64,000 bases of DNA from Hymenopus coronatus. Taxonomy: Eukaryota; Arthropoda; Insecta; Mantodea; Hymenopodidae. This document shows positions 22,257 through 33,846 of this stretch, one piece after another. The stretch covers positions 64,406,501 to 64,470,500 of the forward strand of contig CM060899.1 of the NCBI GenBank assembly GCA_030762935.1. The letters run 5' to 3'. The notes beneath the pieces were generated by a model. The model made no database searches, had not been told where the DNA came from, and saw only the letters and a program-made list of their open reading frames with translations. The position numbers were made by a program, and so were the translations under genes. The stretch's first letter is position 1; every line of letters starts with the position of its first letter.

Positions 22257-22455
22257 TTTTTTTAAATACGGTTACATTTTGTGGTCAGGACTCCGGCACG
22301 TTATACCCTTTTTCAAATTTCCTAATCTTTTTACACAGACACAATGGACAAACATATGAACTCCCATACCAAGGCGGGACACGAACCCACGATCGATCCC
22401 CAGCACCACGAAACACCAAAGGGACACACTTTAGTAAGTGCTACTATGGGGACCG
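22257..22455 (-). mobile_element. SINE-4 copy, diverged
   Basis: Minus strand: CCGGTCCCCATAGTAGCACT, then tRNA-like GGATCGATCGTGGGTTCGTG and a body with GGACTCCTGACC-like 3' arm. Matches the 31-kb cluster. Interrupts an HLE between ATCGA and TAACATTAG. Confidence 0.7.
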
Positions 22456-23146
22456 GTAACATTAGCAGAAACTGCTTTGTTACTTAGTTCCTATAAGTAG
22501 AAGGGAAATAGGGCATACACTAAGCTAAACCGACAGTCAAATGTTTTTAAATGTCAAATGTGATATGAGAAAAATATGTTCTTTAAAACTGAAACCAATA
22601 ACAAGGGATACCTCAAAAACGATCAACTCCACGAAAAAATGAATATAACATAAATTGTTTTAACGTACGCAACATCCTTTTGAATTAAGTTTTTCTCTTC
22701 TCTTACGGTTTACCACTTATAACAAAATCCATAAAATGCATCCAGAATAAACATGTCCGCAGAGTCTATTCTCAGAAAATTGAAGATAAACATTTTATTT
22801 CTCATGTAAATATCTTTATTATACGATATTTTAATAAAAACCGTTAGAGCCATTTTTGAAAAAAAAATCAAAATATTGGAAACATTCTCCGTGTAAAGGG
22901 TAGTAGGGGGTGGGGCATTTTCTTGCAAAACTTCGTGTCGCATCCTTGGAAGATACTGAACTTAAATACCAAGTTTGGTATTTAACGGAACACACCCCCC
23001 CCCCCACACACACGGACATATTTCTAATTTTTTTGTATTCAGGGGTTTTTAAAACAGATATTTCCGGTGAAATCCCGGTATCGAACTTTTGTGTGCATTA
23101 CACTGCCTTCTCTATACACTATGTACATAGTACGTGTACAGAAAGT

Positions 23147-23735
23147 AAAAAACTCTCTGCTGCATATGTGTGTGTCTGTGGGCAGCATAGCTCAAAAACC
23201 AAAAGCACATTAAAAACCAAACTTGGTATTTTCCAAGGATGCGACAAGAAGATTTTCAAGAAAATCCCCCTACCCCAAACTACTCCTTACATGGAACTTT
23301 TTACGCAAATTTTGATTTTTTTAAAAATGGCTCTTAACAATTTGGATTAAAATATTGTATATTAAAGTTATTTACCTGACAAATAAAATGTATATCTTGA
23401 ATTTTCTGGGAATAGCCTCTGAAGACTACTTTATTCTGGGTTAATTTTACGGAATTTTGCGTAACTGGTAAACCGTAAGAGATGGACAAAAACTTAAAAC
23501 ATAGAAAATGTAGAGCACATTAAAACACACAATTTATGTTATATATATTTTATTCGTGGTGTTGATAGTTTTTTAGGTATTCCTTGTTTTTGGTTTCAGC
23601 TTTGAAAAGCAAGTAATAAGACTATTTGTGATAATTTTTTCTCGATTAGCATGAGGCAAATAGAAGCATAAGCTTTTTAACAATAATTTGTTGCAGAGAT
23701 GTAGAGATACAAATGCGAATGGAGCACATCAGATG
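23147..23735 (-). mobile_element. HLE copy, 3' hairpin missing, core deleted
   Basis: Begins at the GT tract (CATATGTGTGTGTCTG). Deletion joins GCTTTGAAAAG directly to CAAGTAATAAGAC at ~23610, removing the A core. The 5' end lies near 23700-23730. Confidence 0.7.
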
Positions 23736-24053
23736 TTTTTGTTTCTTTGGAAGGTTTCAAAATTGCCAACTGAAATAAACGTTGAAAGGTTATTGTGTAA
23801 TTTCAGAATATGAACATTCATACTGCAATGGATATGAATGGGTCTGATGAACCGAGATAGACGGTGCATCGTTCTGCTCTCAAGTTCGGTACAAATGGCA
23901 CATTAAGGTTGGCATTACTGCAGTCTGTTCTTGTACATCGATTTTCTTTCACAGCTTATTGACGATAGTCATTCTATACCAGCAAAATTGTAGGTCGTCT
24001 CCATCATGCTCAAGATAATATAACGTTTGAATAAAGGGGAAAAAAATTATTGT
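23736..24053. other. Unique island
   Basis: About 320 bp without recognised feature. Confidence 0.5.
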
Positions 24054-24927
24054 GTTTCTCTACAATTATGCAACAAATTATTGTTAAAAAGCTATGCTTT
24101 TATTTACTTCCTGCTAATCGAGAAAAAAATTAGCACAAATAGTGTTATTACTTGCTTCCTTGTAAGCAGAAGGGAAATAAGGGAGTACTATAGGCTAACC
24201 TAACAATCAAAAGCTGGTTGCTATGTGACTGATGTTCCTTTGTTTGTATGTATGGACAGGAGTTGACAAATTCCTGTATGAGAAAAGTATGTTTTTCAAA
24301 GCTGAAACCAAAAACAAATAACGTCTAAAAATGAACAATTCCACGAAAAAATGTATATAACATAAATTCTGTGTTGTAACGTCTCTACATTTTTTGTGTA
24401 GTACGTTTTTCTCCATCCCTTACGGTTTACAAGTTACACAAAATTCCGTAAAATTGATCCAGAATAAAGTAGTTTTCAGAGCCTATTTCCAGAAAATTCA
24501 ATATATACATTTTATTTGTCAGGTAAATACCTTTATATACGATATTTTAATCAAAACCATTAGAGCCATTTTTTCTCTTGAAAATGTTCGTGTCACATCC
24601 TTGGAAGATACCAAACCTAAATAGCAAGTTTGGTTTTTAACGGTCTTTTCGTGTTTGAGCTATACTGCCCACAGACACACACATACAGAGAGACACAGGC
24701 TTTTTTCTAAAAATGCCTTTTTTGGATTCAGGGGGACTCAAAACATGTATTTCAGGTGAAAACATCGGTATGGAATTTTTGGGTGCATTACAATACCTTC
24801 TCTACACACTATGTCAGGTTGACTCAAAACATATATGTCCATTGAAATCTCGGTATCGGATTTTTGGATGGAATAGAATACCTTCTCTATACTCTATGTA
24901 CATAGTATCTACGTGTAGAGAAAGAAA
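24054..24927 (+). mobile_element. HLE copy with tandemly duplicated 3' block
   Basis: The 5' terminus is lost; it starts TTTCTCTACAATTATGCAAC. The ~100-bp 3' block (GACTCAAAACAT... CTCTATGT) occurs twice, at about 24722-24815 and 24816-24925. Only the second has a complete hairpin. Confidence 0.75.
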
Positions 24928-25541
24928 TAAGGTTTAAAATTTACTTTCAAATGTTTTACTCCTGCTAGTATTTATCCACCTAGGTATCTTGGATTCTAAT
25001 TACTTCAGCATTTTTCCAAGACTGTTTATCGCTGCCATTTGCTAACGTTTTGGCGGTCTGTTGAAAGTTATTCATTGCGTTTATGGTCGGAATTTATGAA
25101 TAAGTCGTGCGAAACCGAGGGGGAGTGAAAGCGGGGGCGGGGGGAGTTGTTTAGGACGTACGATGTTAGTAGCCGGTCATAAATGCGTGTTCAGAGAGAA
25201 GGAAAACCTCAAATGTGGCTTTTTAATTTAAATTCCAGTATGTATTTCCCTCAGGAAGCCTTCGGAGTAACTAACGTACCCTCATTAATTGCAACGTGTA
25301 GAAAAACTGTTCTCCTTTTTGTTCATTTTCTGTAGTAAAAAATTAAAAGTAGAACTGCCAACACTGTATAACAGTGGATGTTAAATTTACCTCTCTCTTT
25401 ACGAGGGAAAACTAATATTCGTACTGCTTTATTTTAATCGAAGCTTAGGCAATTTTGGATCTGAATATGGGAAGGAAAATACCGTATTCCTTTATTTACT
25501 GCCTCAGCACACAGGAGCTAGATAAAAATAATGTTCATATA
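24928..25541. other. Unique island
   Basis: About 610 bp with a local G-rich run (AGCGGGGGCGGGGGGAG at 25131-25147). No gene recognised. Confidence 0.5.
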
Positions 25542-25783
25542 TAGTTTACCGTCCTTTAACATCCTTGATCATATCGGACGATGAATGAAATTGATGAAAT
25601 GATGCTCAAATGCTCTCGGGGTCCATGGAGCTTAAAGTTACTCGACATTCTTCTTCTCAGGATAAGGGAAAACCCCGAAAAAAACCTTATCCATGTAACT
25701 CACCCTAAGCGAGATTCAAACTCACAACCTTTTGAATGTGTGCAGACACGCTACCACCACACTACCCAGGCGGGCAACAAATT
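25542..25783 (-). mobile_element. SINE-3 copy 2, tRNA-derived
   Basis: Minus-strand head CCCGCCTGGGTAGTGTGGTG, B-box-like GTGAGTTTGAATCTCGC. About 85-90% like copy 1 by eye. An HLE missing its 5' terminus adjoins at right. Confidence 0.8.
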
Positions 25784-26048
25784 ATTGTTAAAAAGCTTAC
25801 ACTTCTATTTCCTTCATGATAATCCAGAAAGAATTAACAGAAATAGTCTTATTACTTGCTTCCTTGTAAGTAGAAGCGAAATAAGGGAGTACTATTGGTT
25901 AAAGTGAAGTCAAAAGCTGGTTGCTATATGACTGATGTTCCTTTGTTTGTATGGACAGGAGTTGACAAATTCCTGTATGAGAAAAGTATACGTTTTTCCA
26001 GGCTGAAGCAAAAACGACAAATATTTTAAAAACCATCAACTCCACGAT
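25784..26048 (+). mobile_element. HLE short form lacking extreme 5' end
   Basis: CAACAAATTATTGTTAAAAA through the A core. Stops just after CATCAACTCCACGATTAAA, the recurrent breakpoint. Confidence 0.7.
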
Positions 26049-26232
26049 TAAAAGTAATATGATCGTGTGTGTGAAGGGGGGCTGTGTCTGTGGGCAAAAC
26101 CGAAAAGCTGTTAAATACCAAACCTGGTACTTGAGTTCAATATCTTCCAAGGATGCGACAAGAAGATTTTCAAGAAAATCCCTCCATCCCCAACTACCCT
26201 TCACATGGTACAATTTTCAAAAATGGTGATTT
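26049..26232 (-). mobile_element. HLE internal fragment
   Basis: GT tract through the CTACCCTTCACATGG block, with no termini. The next full copy begins at 26233. Confidence 0.65.
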
Positions 26233-27057
26233 TTTCTTTCTCTATACTCACTATGTACATAGTGAATAGAGAATGTATTGCACTCCACCAAAAAATTCGA
26301 TACCAAGATTTCACCGGAGATAAATGTTTTAGGGTCCCCTGTATCCCAAAAAAGTATTTTCTGAAAAAGGTCCGTGTGTCCGTGTACCTGTGAACACGAT
26401 AACTCAAAAACGAAAAGTTGTTATTTAAGTTTAGTATCTTCCAGGGATGCGACACGAAGATTTTGAGAAAAATCCCCCACCCCAAACTACCCTTTACATG
26501 GAACTTTTTTTGAAAATTTTTATTCTCTAAAAAATGGCTCTAACGATTTTGATTAAAATATCGTCTATTAAAGTTATTTATCTGACAAATAAAATGTATA
26601 CTTTGAATTTTCTGGGAATAGCCTCGAATGATTGCTTTATTCTGGATGAATTTTTCATAACTACTAAACCGTAAGAGATGGACAAAAACTTAACCCACAA
26701 AAAGTGTAGAGCACGTTAAACCACACAATTTATGCTATATACATTTTTTTCGTGGAGTTGATCGTTTTTGAGATATTCCTTTTTCTTGGTTTCAGCTTTG
26801 AAAAACATACTTTTCTCATACAGGAATTTGTCAACTCCTGTCCATACAAACAAAGGAAATCAGTCACATAGCAACCAGCTTTTGGCTTTCACTTTAACCT
26901 TTGGTACTCCCTTATTTCGGTTCTACTTACAATAAAGCAAGAAACAGACTATTTCTGCTAATTTTTCTGGATTAGCATGAAATAAATAAAAGATAAGCTT
27001 ATTAACAATAATAATTTACAGAGATATAGAGAAAGTCATGTGAATGGACCACATCAG
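26233..27057 (-). mobile_element. HLE copy, full length, subtype A
   Basis: Left hairpin has a perfect core CACTATGTACATAGTG with flanking TATACT/AATAGAG. The palindrome is partly deleted near 26418. 5' end GTCATGTGAATGGACCACAT, joined directly to the next 3' hairpin. Confidence 0.85.
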
Positions 27058-27950
27058 ATTTTTTACTTTCTCCATACGCACTGTGTACATAGTGTATAGA
27101 GAAAGTATTGCACTCCCCCCAAAAATTCGATACCGACATTTCACCGGAAATATATGTTTTAGAGTCCCCTGTATCCAAAAAAAGTATTTTCAGAAAAAAG
27201 TCCGTGTGCGTGTGTGTGTGTGTGTCCGCGTGTCAGTGTGTCCATGTGACTGTGAACACGATAACTAAAAAACGAAATGTCGCTAAAATACCAAACTTGG
27301 TATTTAAGTTTAGTATCTTCCAGGGACGCGACACGAAGATTTTGAGAAAAATGCCCCCACCCCAAACTACCCCTTACATGGAACTTTTTTAAAAAATTTT
27401 GATTTTCTAAAAAATGGCTCTAACGATTTTGATTCTAATATCGTATATTAAAGTTATTTACCTGACAAATAAAATGTATATTTTGAATTTTCTGGGAATA
27501 GCCTCTGAAGACTACTTTATTCTGGATGAATTTTTCATAACTACTAAACCGTAAGAGATAGACAAAAACTTAACACACAAAAAATGTAGAGAACGTTAAA
27601 ATACACAATTTATGTTATATACTTTTTTTTCGTGGAATTGATCGTTTTTGATATATTCCTTTTTCTTGGTTTCATATTTGAAAAACTTATACTTTTCTCA
27701 TACAGGAATTTTACAACTCCTGTTAATACAAACAAAGGAACATCAGTCACATAGCAACCAGCTTTTGGCTTTCACCTTAACCTATGGTACTCCCTTATTT
27801 CGCTTCTACTTACAATAAAGCAAGAAATAAGAATATTCCTGCTAATTTTTCTCGATTAGCATGAAAGAAATAAAAGATAAACGTATTAACAATAATTTGT
27901 TACAGAGATATAGAGAAAGTCATGTGAATGGAACACATAAGATTTTTTCA
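27058..27950 (-). mobile_element. HLE copy, full length, subtype A
   Basis: Left hairpin GCACTGTGTACATAGTGTATAGAG. Long GT tract. TAAAATACCAAACTTGGTAT palindrome near 27285. 5' end at 27914-27945. One of the best-preserved copies. Confidence 0.88.
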
Positions 27951-28445
27951 GATCAGTTCTAAATGAAAGATAGGGAATCCCATCCATGTTTGCGGCCGTG
28001 CACTTTCGGATCTGTTCGACTCCAAGCCTTTCCCTGCCAGTGGTCACATATATGCAATTGGTCTCAATGACCCATTTGCGATGCTCTGCCACTTTGGCAG
28101 GGGGCCTCGTCCTGTCAAAATCCCTCAAAAAAAGAAAAGTCCGCATTTTCTATCAAAATTAATTAAATTGAATCTCAAGGTCAGCACTTTGGAAAAATGT
28201 TTTGGTAGATGTAAAAGATGATCAAGGGATCTAATTGCACAGAGATTAGAGGAGTTTCTGCAGCTGCACCTTCTTACATGTGTTTGATGGACAGAAATGG
28301 CAAAGTTGAAAATGGTTCAGCTGCCTTTAAATGTTTCCTACTTTTTCCATGAGGAAGAAAATCTTCTAGGTTCACCATTCCTTTAATTGTTCATTATTTA
28401 ACCATTATTTTTTACAATGTCGTACATACAGCTTAGCCTCCTGTG
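27951..28445. other. Unique island with an unexplained short frame
   Basis: The minus frame 28146 down to ~27955 gives about 62 non-HLE codons (DFDRTRPPAKVAEHRKW, GREGLGVEQIRKC-like). GC-richer than its surroundings. No family recognised. Could be an old exon, a captured fragment or chance. Confidence 0.4.
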
Positions 28446-29341
28446 CAGTAAGATATTTAAAAGTCTGATGTGTTCCATTCACATGACTTTCTCTACCTCT
28501 CTCCAACACATTATTGTTAAAAACCTTATGCTTGTATTCACTTCATGCTATTCGAGAAAAAAATTAGCACAAATGGTCTTATTACTTACTTCCTTGTAAG
28601 CAGAAGGGAAATAAGAGAGCACTATAGGCTAAACTAATAATCAAAAGCTGATTGCTATGTGACTGAAGTTTCTTTGTTTGTCTGGACAGGAGTTGACAAA
28701 TTCCTGTATGAGAAAAGTATGTTTTTCATAGCTGAAAACAAAATCAAGGAATATATCAAAAACGATCAACTCCACGAAAAAAATGTATATAAGTTAAATT
28801 GTGCGCTTTAAGGTGCTCTACATTTTTATCCTTGTAAGTTTTTCTCCATTTCTTACGGTTTAGCAGTTATGCCAAAATCCATAAAATTCATCCAGAATAA
28901 AGTAGTTTTCAGAGGCTATTGCCAGAAAATTCAGGATATACATTTTATTTGTCATGTAAATATCTTTAATATATGATGTTTTAATCAAGATAAAACCATT
29001 TTTTAGAAAATCAAAATTTTCGAAAAATCTCATGTGGGCAGTTGGGGCTCGGGGGATTTTTTTTTTTAAATCTTCGTGTCACGTCCCTGGAAGATACTAA
29101 ACTTAAATACCAAGTTTGGTATTTTACCGACTTTTCGTTTTTGAGTTATCATGTTCACAGGCACACGGTCACACGGACACACACACTTACACATACACAC
29201 ATGGACGTTTTTCCGAAAATGCTTTTTTTATATAAAGGGGACCCTAAAACATATATTTCCGGTGAAATCTCGGTATCGAATTTTGGGTAGAGTGCAATAC
29301 CTTCTCTATACACTATGTATATAGTGCATATACAGAATGTA
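28446..29341 (+). mobile_element. HLE copy, full length, subtype A
   Basis: 5' TCTGATGTGTTCCATTCACA. TAAATACCAAGTTTGGTATTTT near 29105. Interspersed CA tract 29157-29200. 3' hairpin ACACTATGTATATAGTGCAT ends ATACAGAATGT. Confidence 0.85.
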
Positions 29342-29563
29342 AAAATGAAGCAAAAACACTATAAAATAGGTAACTGTTAAAGATGTAACGAGGCAACACA
29401 ATGGAACACCCAATTAGCACCGTGGTCACTATGCTGCATTCAGAATTCACACTGATTCATAAAGTAAAGCACTTTCATTGCAAGGCATCATTATATGTGG
29501 TAGGTATAATGTGTATATTCCAGAGCACTATCTTACAAGTGCACAAAGATTAACATCCGTGAT
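29342..29563. other. Unique spacer
   Basis: About 220 bp, nothing recognised. Confidence 0.5.
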
Positions 29564-30393
29564 TTTTATTTCTCTATACGTACTATATACATGGTGTATA
29601 GAGAAGGTATTGTATTGCACCCAATATTTCGATACTGAGAATGCACCGGAAATAAATGTTTTGGGACCTTCCGAATCCAAAAAAGCATTTCTAGGAAAAG
29701 ATCCGTGTGTCTGTGGACAGCATAGCTCAAAAATGAAAATTCCGTTAAATCAAACTTGGTATTTAAGTTCAGCATCTTCCAAGTATGTGACACGAAGATT
29801 TAAAAAAAAAAAAAATCCCCCGACCCCCAACTGCCCACATGAGACATTTTTCGAAAATTTTGATTTTCTGAAAAACGACTAACAATTTTGATTATAACAT
29901 TATATATTAAAAATATTTACATGCCAAATAAAATGTATATATTGAATTTTCTAGGAATAACCTCTGAAGACATGTTTATTCTGGGTGAATTTTGCGAAAT
30001 TTTGCATAACTGGTAAACCGTAAGACATAGAGAAAAACTTAATACACCAAAAATGTAGATCACGATAAAGCACACAATTTATGTCATAAACATTTTTTTC
30101 ATGGAGTTGGCCGTTTTCGAGATTGATTTGAATTTTAAAATACTTAATGCTTTTTCTCATATGGGAACTTGTCAACACCTGACTACGCAAAGAATCTGAT
30201 TTCTATACCGTAGCAACCACATTTTAAACCATCTGACTGTGGTTTTAGCCTAGTGTGTTCAGTTACTTCCATTCTATTTAAAAGAACTAAGTAATATAGC
30301 CATTAGCATGAAGTAGATAGAAGAACAAGCTTATTAGCAATAATTTGTTACAGAGATGTAGAGAAAGGCATGTGAATGGAGCACATCAGATTT
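29564..30393 (-). mobile_element. HLE copy, full length, subtype C
   Basis: Left hairpin CGTACTATATACATGGTGTATAGAG. Very short GT tract. Core diverged (TACGCAAAGAATCTGATTTC). 5' end GAGAAAGGCATGTGAATGGA. Confidence 0.8.
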
Positions 30394-30830
30394 GTTTTAA
30401 AAGAAAACCAACATAATATTAATTAATATTTTTTAATAATATCCGTCACCTGTCATAACTAATTTTGCACGTCATACAGCTTCAAAATCTGTCAAGTTGG
30501 CAATCCTGCTTCGGGGGCATTAATTTGCGTCAACAAATGTCAACCGCGTGAAAGCAATGAGATCATCGGGAACAGGTGTTACAGGCTACTATAGAATCAT
30601 CGTACACTTCTCAAAGTCATAAATTCCTGTTGGTATACCTTCAGACAATGATTCTCTGAAAGATATTTGCTCTTGGACACAAACGTGACCTGAATGTGGA
30701 CTTGGCTGGATCAGAGCAACTCGCGCTGAAGCTACTGCAGAATCTGATATCCAAGCTTCTTGGTCAGCAATACTTCATTTGGAATACTTCTATAATCATT
30801 TTCATTTGCTTTTGCTTTGTTAATTATCTA
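30394..30830. other. Unique island
   Basis: About 435 bp. A plus frame at 30696-30914 is mainly hydrophobic AT translation and not supported as a gene. Confidence 0.5.
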
Positions 30831-31385
30831 ATACCTACTTTTTTTTTTATTTATTTTGTATACCCTACTTTTATTTACCTTTTTCTTTTTACTTTGTTTT
30901 GCCGTATTATTTAGCTCCATGGCACGACAGCTCACGGGGAACCTTGGCCTACCGCCCGGCCGCTGCGTCCCCCATCTCGGTCCACTACAGACGTCATGGA
31001 TGGGGTGCAGTATTGGAGGGTGAGACGTGGTCAGCGCCTCGAGCCCCTCACGACCTGGAGCCGCTACTTCTTCATCAAGTATCTCCTCAATTGGCCCCCC
31101 AGGGACCTCACGAGGCTGAGTGCACCCCGGTCCAGGTCTCCCAGCGGGGGAAAAATCCCCTCGCCGGTACTGGGAATCGAACCCAGGTCTCCCGCTTTGT
31201 AGGCAGCTGCGCTACCACCGCGCTAAGGAGACGACCCTTTGCAGTATTATTGCTGTTTTCTTACTTTTACAACACACACATATACACAAACATATAACAC
31301 CCATGCCCAAGGCGGGACTCGAACCCACGATCCCCAGCGCTACGAAGCACCAAAGCCTTGGCGAGCGCGGCCATGGGGACCGGCT
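30831..31385 (-). mobile_element. SINE-4 copy split by SINE-1
   Basis: Left part TATACCCTACTTTTATTTAC matches (reversed) 31690-31745. Right part 31252-31385 holds the tRNA-like head: minus strand GCTACGAAGCACC complement, GATCGTGGGTTCGAGTCCC. SINE-1 was inserted later at 30912-31237. Confidence 0.75.
30912..31237 (-). mobile_element. SINE-1 copy 3, complete, with target duplication
   Basis: Full SINE-1 (326 bp), reversed: head GTCGTCTCCTTAGCGCGGTG at right, B box GGGTTCGATTCCC, 3' end GCCATGGAGCTA at left. Flanked by 14-bp near-identical duplications TTTGCCGTATTATT (30898-30911) and TTTGCAGTATTATT (31238-31251). That supports LINE-type retrotransposition. Confidence 0.9.
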
Positions 31386-31597
31386 ACTTTTTTTAAAACA
31401 GTAACGGAGTCTGATCAGGACTCCGGTACTGTATCCCTATTTACATTTCCCCCCGTAGGTTTTTATACTGATTACTGGTTTACTGTTTCTTTTACAAACA
31501 TATACACATTGCACAAACATATAACACCCATGCCCAAGGCGGGACTCGAACCCACGATCTCCTGCCCACGAAGCAAGCGGCCATGGGGACCGGCTTT
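31386..31597 (-). mobile_element. SINE-4, left arm of inverted pair
   Basis: 3' arm with GGAGTCTGATCAGGACTCC near 31397-31425, body, then CCCATGCCCAAGGCGGGACT and tRNA-like part. Faces an opposite copy directly at right. Confidence 0.8.
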
Positions 31598-31795
31598 GGT
31601 GCTTCGTAGCGCTGGGGATCGTGGGTTCGAGTCCCGCCTTGGGCATGGGTGTTATATGTTTGTGTTTATGTGTGTATTGTAACAGCAATCCAGTAATAAT
31701 ACAGAAAAACAAGGTAAAACAGAAAAAGGTAAATTAAAGTAGGGTATACAGTGCCGGAGTCCTGATCAGACTCCAGTACCGTATTTTAAAAAAAA
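31598..31795 (+). mobile_element. SINE-4, right arm of inverted pair
   Basis: Tail-end mirror of 31386-31597: TTGGTGCTTCGTAGCGCTGG, GGATCGTGGGTTCGAGTCCC (B box), body to GGAGTCCTGATCAGACTCC near 31755. Together the arms could form a ~200-bp-arm hairpin. Confidence 0.8.
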
Positions 31796-31870
31796 GCACC
31801 AAAGCGAGACGCTTTAGCGAGCGCGGCCATGGGGACCGGCTACTTGAGATAAGCTGAGAGAGTACTTCAC
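31786..31870 (-). mobile_element. SINE-4 head fragment
   Basis: GCACCAAAGCGAGACGC and GCGGCCATGGGGACCGGCTA match the 5' end of the other SINE-4 copies. About 60 bp plus short unassigned flank. Confidence 0.6.
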
Positions 31871-31952
31871 TAAACAAGATTTCACCGGAACTACATGTTT
31901 TGAGGCCCTCTGAACACAAAGTACTTTTAGTCAAATCCGTGAGAGAAAGAGT

Positions 31953-31983
<31 letters not shown>

Positions 31984-32730
31984 TGTGTGTGCGTGTGCAT
32001 ATGTGAGCAGCATAACTCAAAAACGAAACGTGGATCAAATACCAAACTTGATGATTCAAGAATCAAGAAAATCTGTCCAAACATTTTCCAAAATGATTTG
32101 ATTACTCTACCATATTATGTTTAAGATATTTTTATGACTATTCAAATATAAGTTCAAACATTAAACCGGTATAAAGGTAAAAAACATAAACAACACAGTT
32201 TTGCGCTAACAACGTGGTTGTCAAAACATTGGAAATATTTCCAAAACTACATCAGTATTGGGCAAACAATGGAGTTGACAAAGAATTGGAAAGGTGTCCA
32301 AAACATTACATGGAAAATTTATCGAAAATGTTGATAATCTCAAAAATGGCTCTAACGATTTTGATTAAAGTACTTTATATACAGATAATTACACGACAAA
32401 CACAATATACTTCTTGAATTATTTGGGAATAGTCTCTGAAAACTTCCTACAGTACAGATTTCAGTTTTAAAATACTTAAACTTTCCACATACGGGAACTT
32501 GTTAACTTTTGACCATGCACAGAAATAGATTTCAACGACATGGCAACCAGATTTTCAGAAGATTTGACTATCATTTAGTCTAGTTTATTCCCTTATTTCC
32601 GTTCTACTTAGAAAAAAACATTTCTGCTCATGTTTATCTCGTTTATCATGAAGTTGATAGAAGAATCAGTTTTTAACAATAATTTGTTACAGAGATGCAG
32701 AGAAAGTAATGTCAATAAACACATTACATT
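31871..32730 (-). mobile_element. HLE copy, subtype C, 3' hairpin lost
   Basis: Starts at AAGATTTCACCGGAACTACA. (GA)n 31959-31981 replaces the usual GT-only tract. Core GCACAGAAATAGATTTCAAC. 5' end AGAAAGTAATGTCAATAAAC. Confidence 0.7.
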
Positions 32731-33540
32731 TTTACTTTCTCAACAGGTATTATGTAAATAGTGTACAGAGAAGGTATTGCATCCCACGCAAAAATTCGAT
32801 ACCGAGATTTAGGGTCCCCTGTATCCAAAAAAAGTATTTTTAGAAAAAGGACGTGTATGGGTATGTGTCTGTGGGCAGGATAGCTCAAAAACGAAATTTA
32901 AATGCAATATCTTTCAAGGATGCGACACGAAGACTTTTAGGAAAATGCCCCCATCCCCAATTATATTTTTTGAAAATGTTGATTTTCTCAAAAATGGCTC
33001 TAACGATCTTAATTAAAATATCGCACATTAAAGATACTTAACTGGCAAATAAAATGTATATGTTGAATTTTCTGGGAATTACTTCTGAAGACATCTTTAT
33101 TCTGGAGGAACTTTACGGAATTTTGCATAACTGCTAAACCGTAAGAGATAGACAAAAACTTACCACACAATAAATGTAGAGCACGTTAAAACACACAATT
33201 TATATCATGTGGTTTTTTTTTCGTGGAGTTTATCGTTTTTAAGATATTCCTTGTTTTAGTTTCAGCTTTCAAAAACTTATACTTTTCTCATACAGGAATT
33301 TGTCAACTCCTGTCCACACAAACAAAGGAACTTCAGTCACATAGCAACCAGCTTTTGACTTCACTTTAACCTATTGTACTCTCTTATTTATCTTCTACTT
33401 ACAAGTAAGCAAGTAATAAGACTATTTCTGCTTTTTTTTTCTCGATTAGCATGAAGTAAATAGAAGCATTTTAAGCTTTTTAACAATAATTTGTTGCAGA
33501 GATGTACAGAAAGTCATGTGAATGGAGCACATAAGAATTT
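32731..33540 (-). mobile_element. HLE copy, full length, subtype A
   Basis: Joined head to tail to the previous copy. Hairpin AGGTATTATGTAAATAGTGTACAGAG. Deletions remove the TTTCACCGG block and the palindrome. 5' end GTCATGTGAATGGAGCACAT. Confidence 0.8.
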
Positions 33541-33846
33541 TAAGAGATAGAAAACACCAGTTCTATCATAACTTTTGAAATAGTGCCTCTCCATTTCATT
33601 AATGCATTTAATATCCGTGTTTTCGCAGTAAATAACCACGTAAAGAGATTTAAAAAACCCCAGTTGCATCTGTGGCTCAGTTTGGAATGTTTACTAGGAT
33701 TTGTGAACAGAAAAACGGATATAACTCGCATGCTCCCATCTGCCCTATTCATCATGCTGAAAACAGCTCTGCACTTGTTGCTTGCAAGAATGACGAATGG
33801 ATATGATGGTTCAGCTGCATTTGGCATCTCATAACCAGTAAAAAAA
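33541..33846. other. Unique island with an unexplained minus frame
   Basis: A minus frame of 95 codons (33540-33827) spans almost the whole island, with mixed non-repetitive composition (FVILASNKCRAVFSMMNRAD). The opposite strand is also open (83 codons), which weakens it. No family recognised. Confidence 0.4.

Larger units (their letters stand above)
21899..23146 (+). mobile_element. HLE copy split by two SINEs
   Basis: 5' end TCTGACGTGTTCCATTCACA at 21899-21951. SINE-3 inserted 21952-22199, a short HLE stretch, SINE-4 22257-22455. HLE then resumes at TAACATTAGCAGAAACTGC and runs to a 3' hairpin ACACTATGTACATAGTACGT. Confidence 0.75.

Noticed and set aside
31239..31712. Overlapping frames on both strands with PKAGLEPTI-like text
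   Set aside because: These are translations of the tRNA-like part of SINE-4 copies, not proteins.
28285..33800. Shared ATGGTTCAGCTGC between the two unique islands
   Set aside because: Only 13 bp identical, flanks do not align; probably chance.
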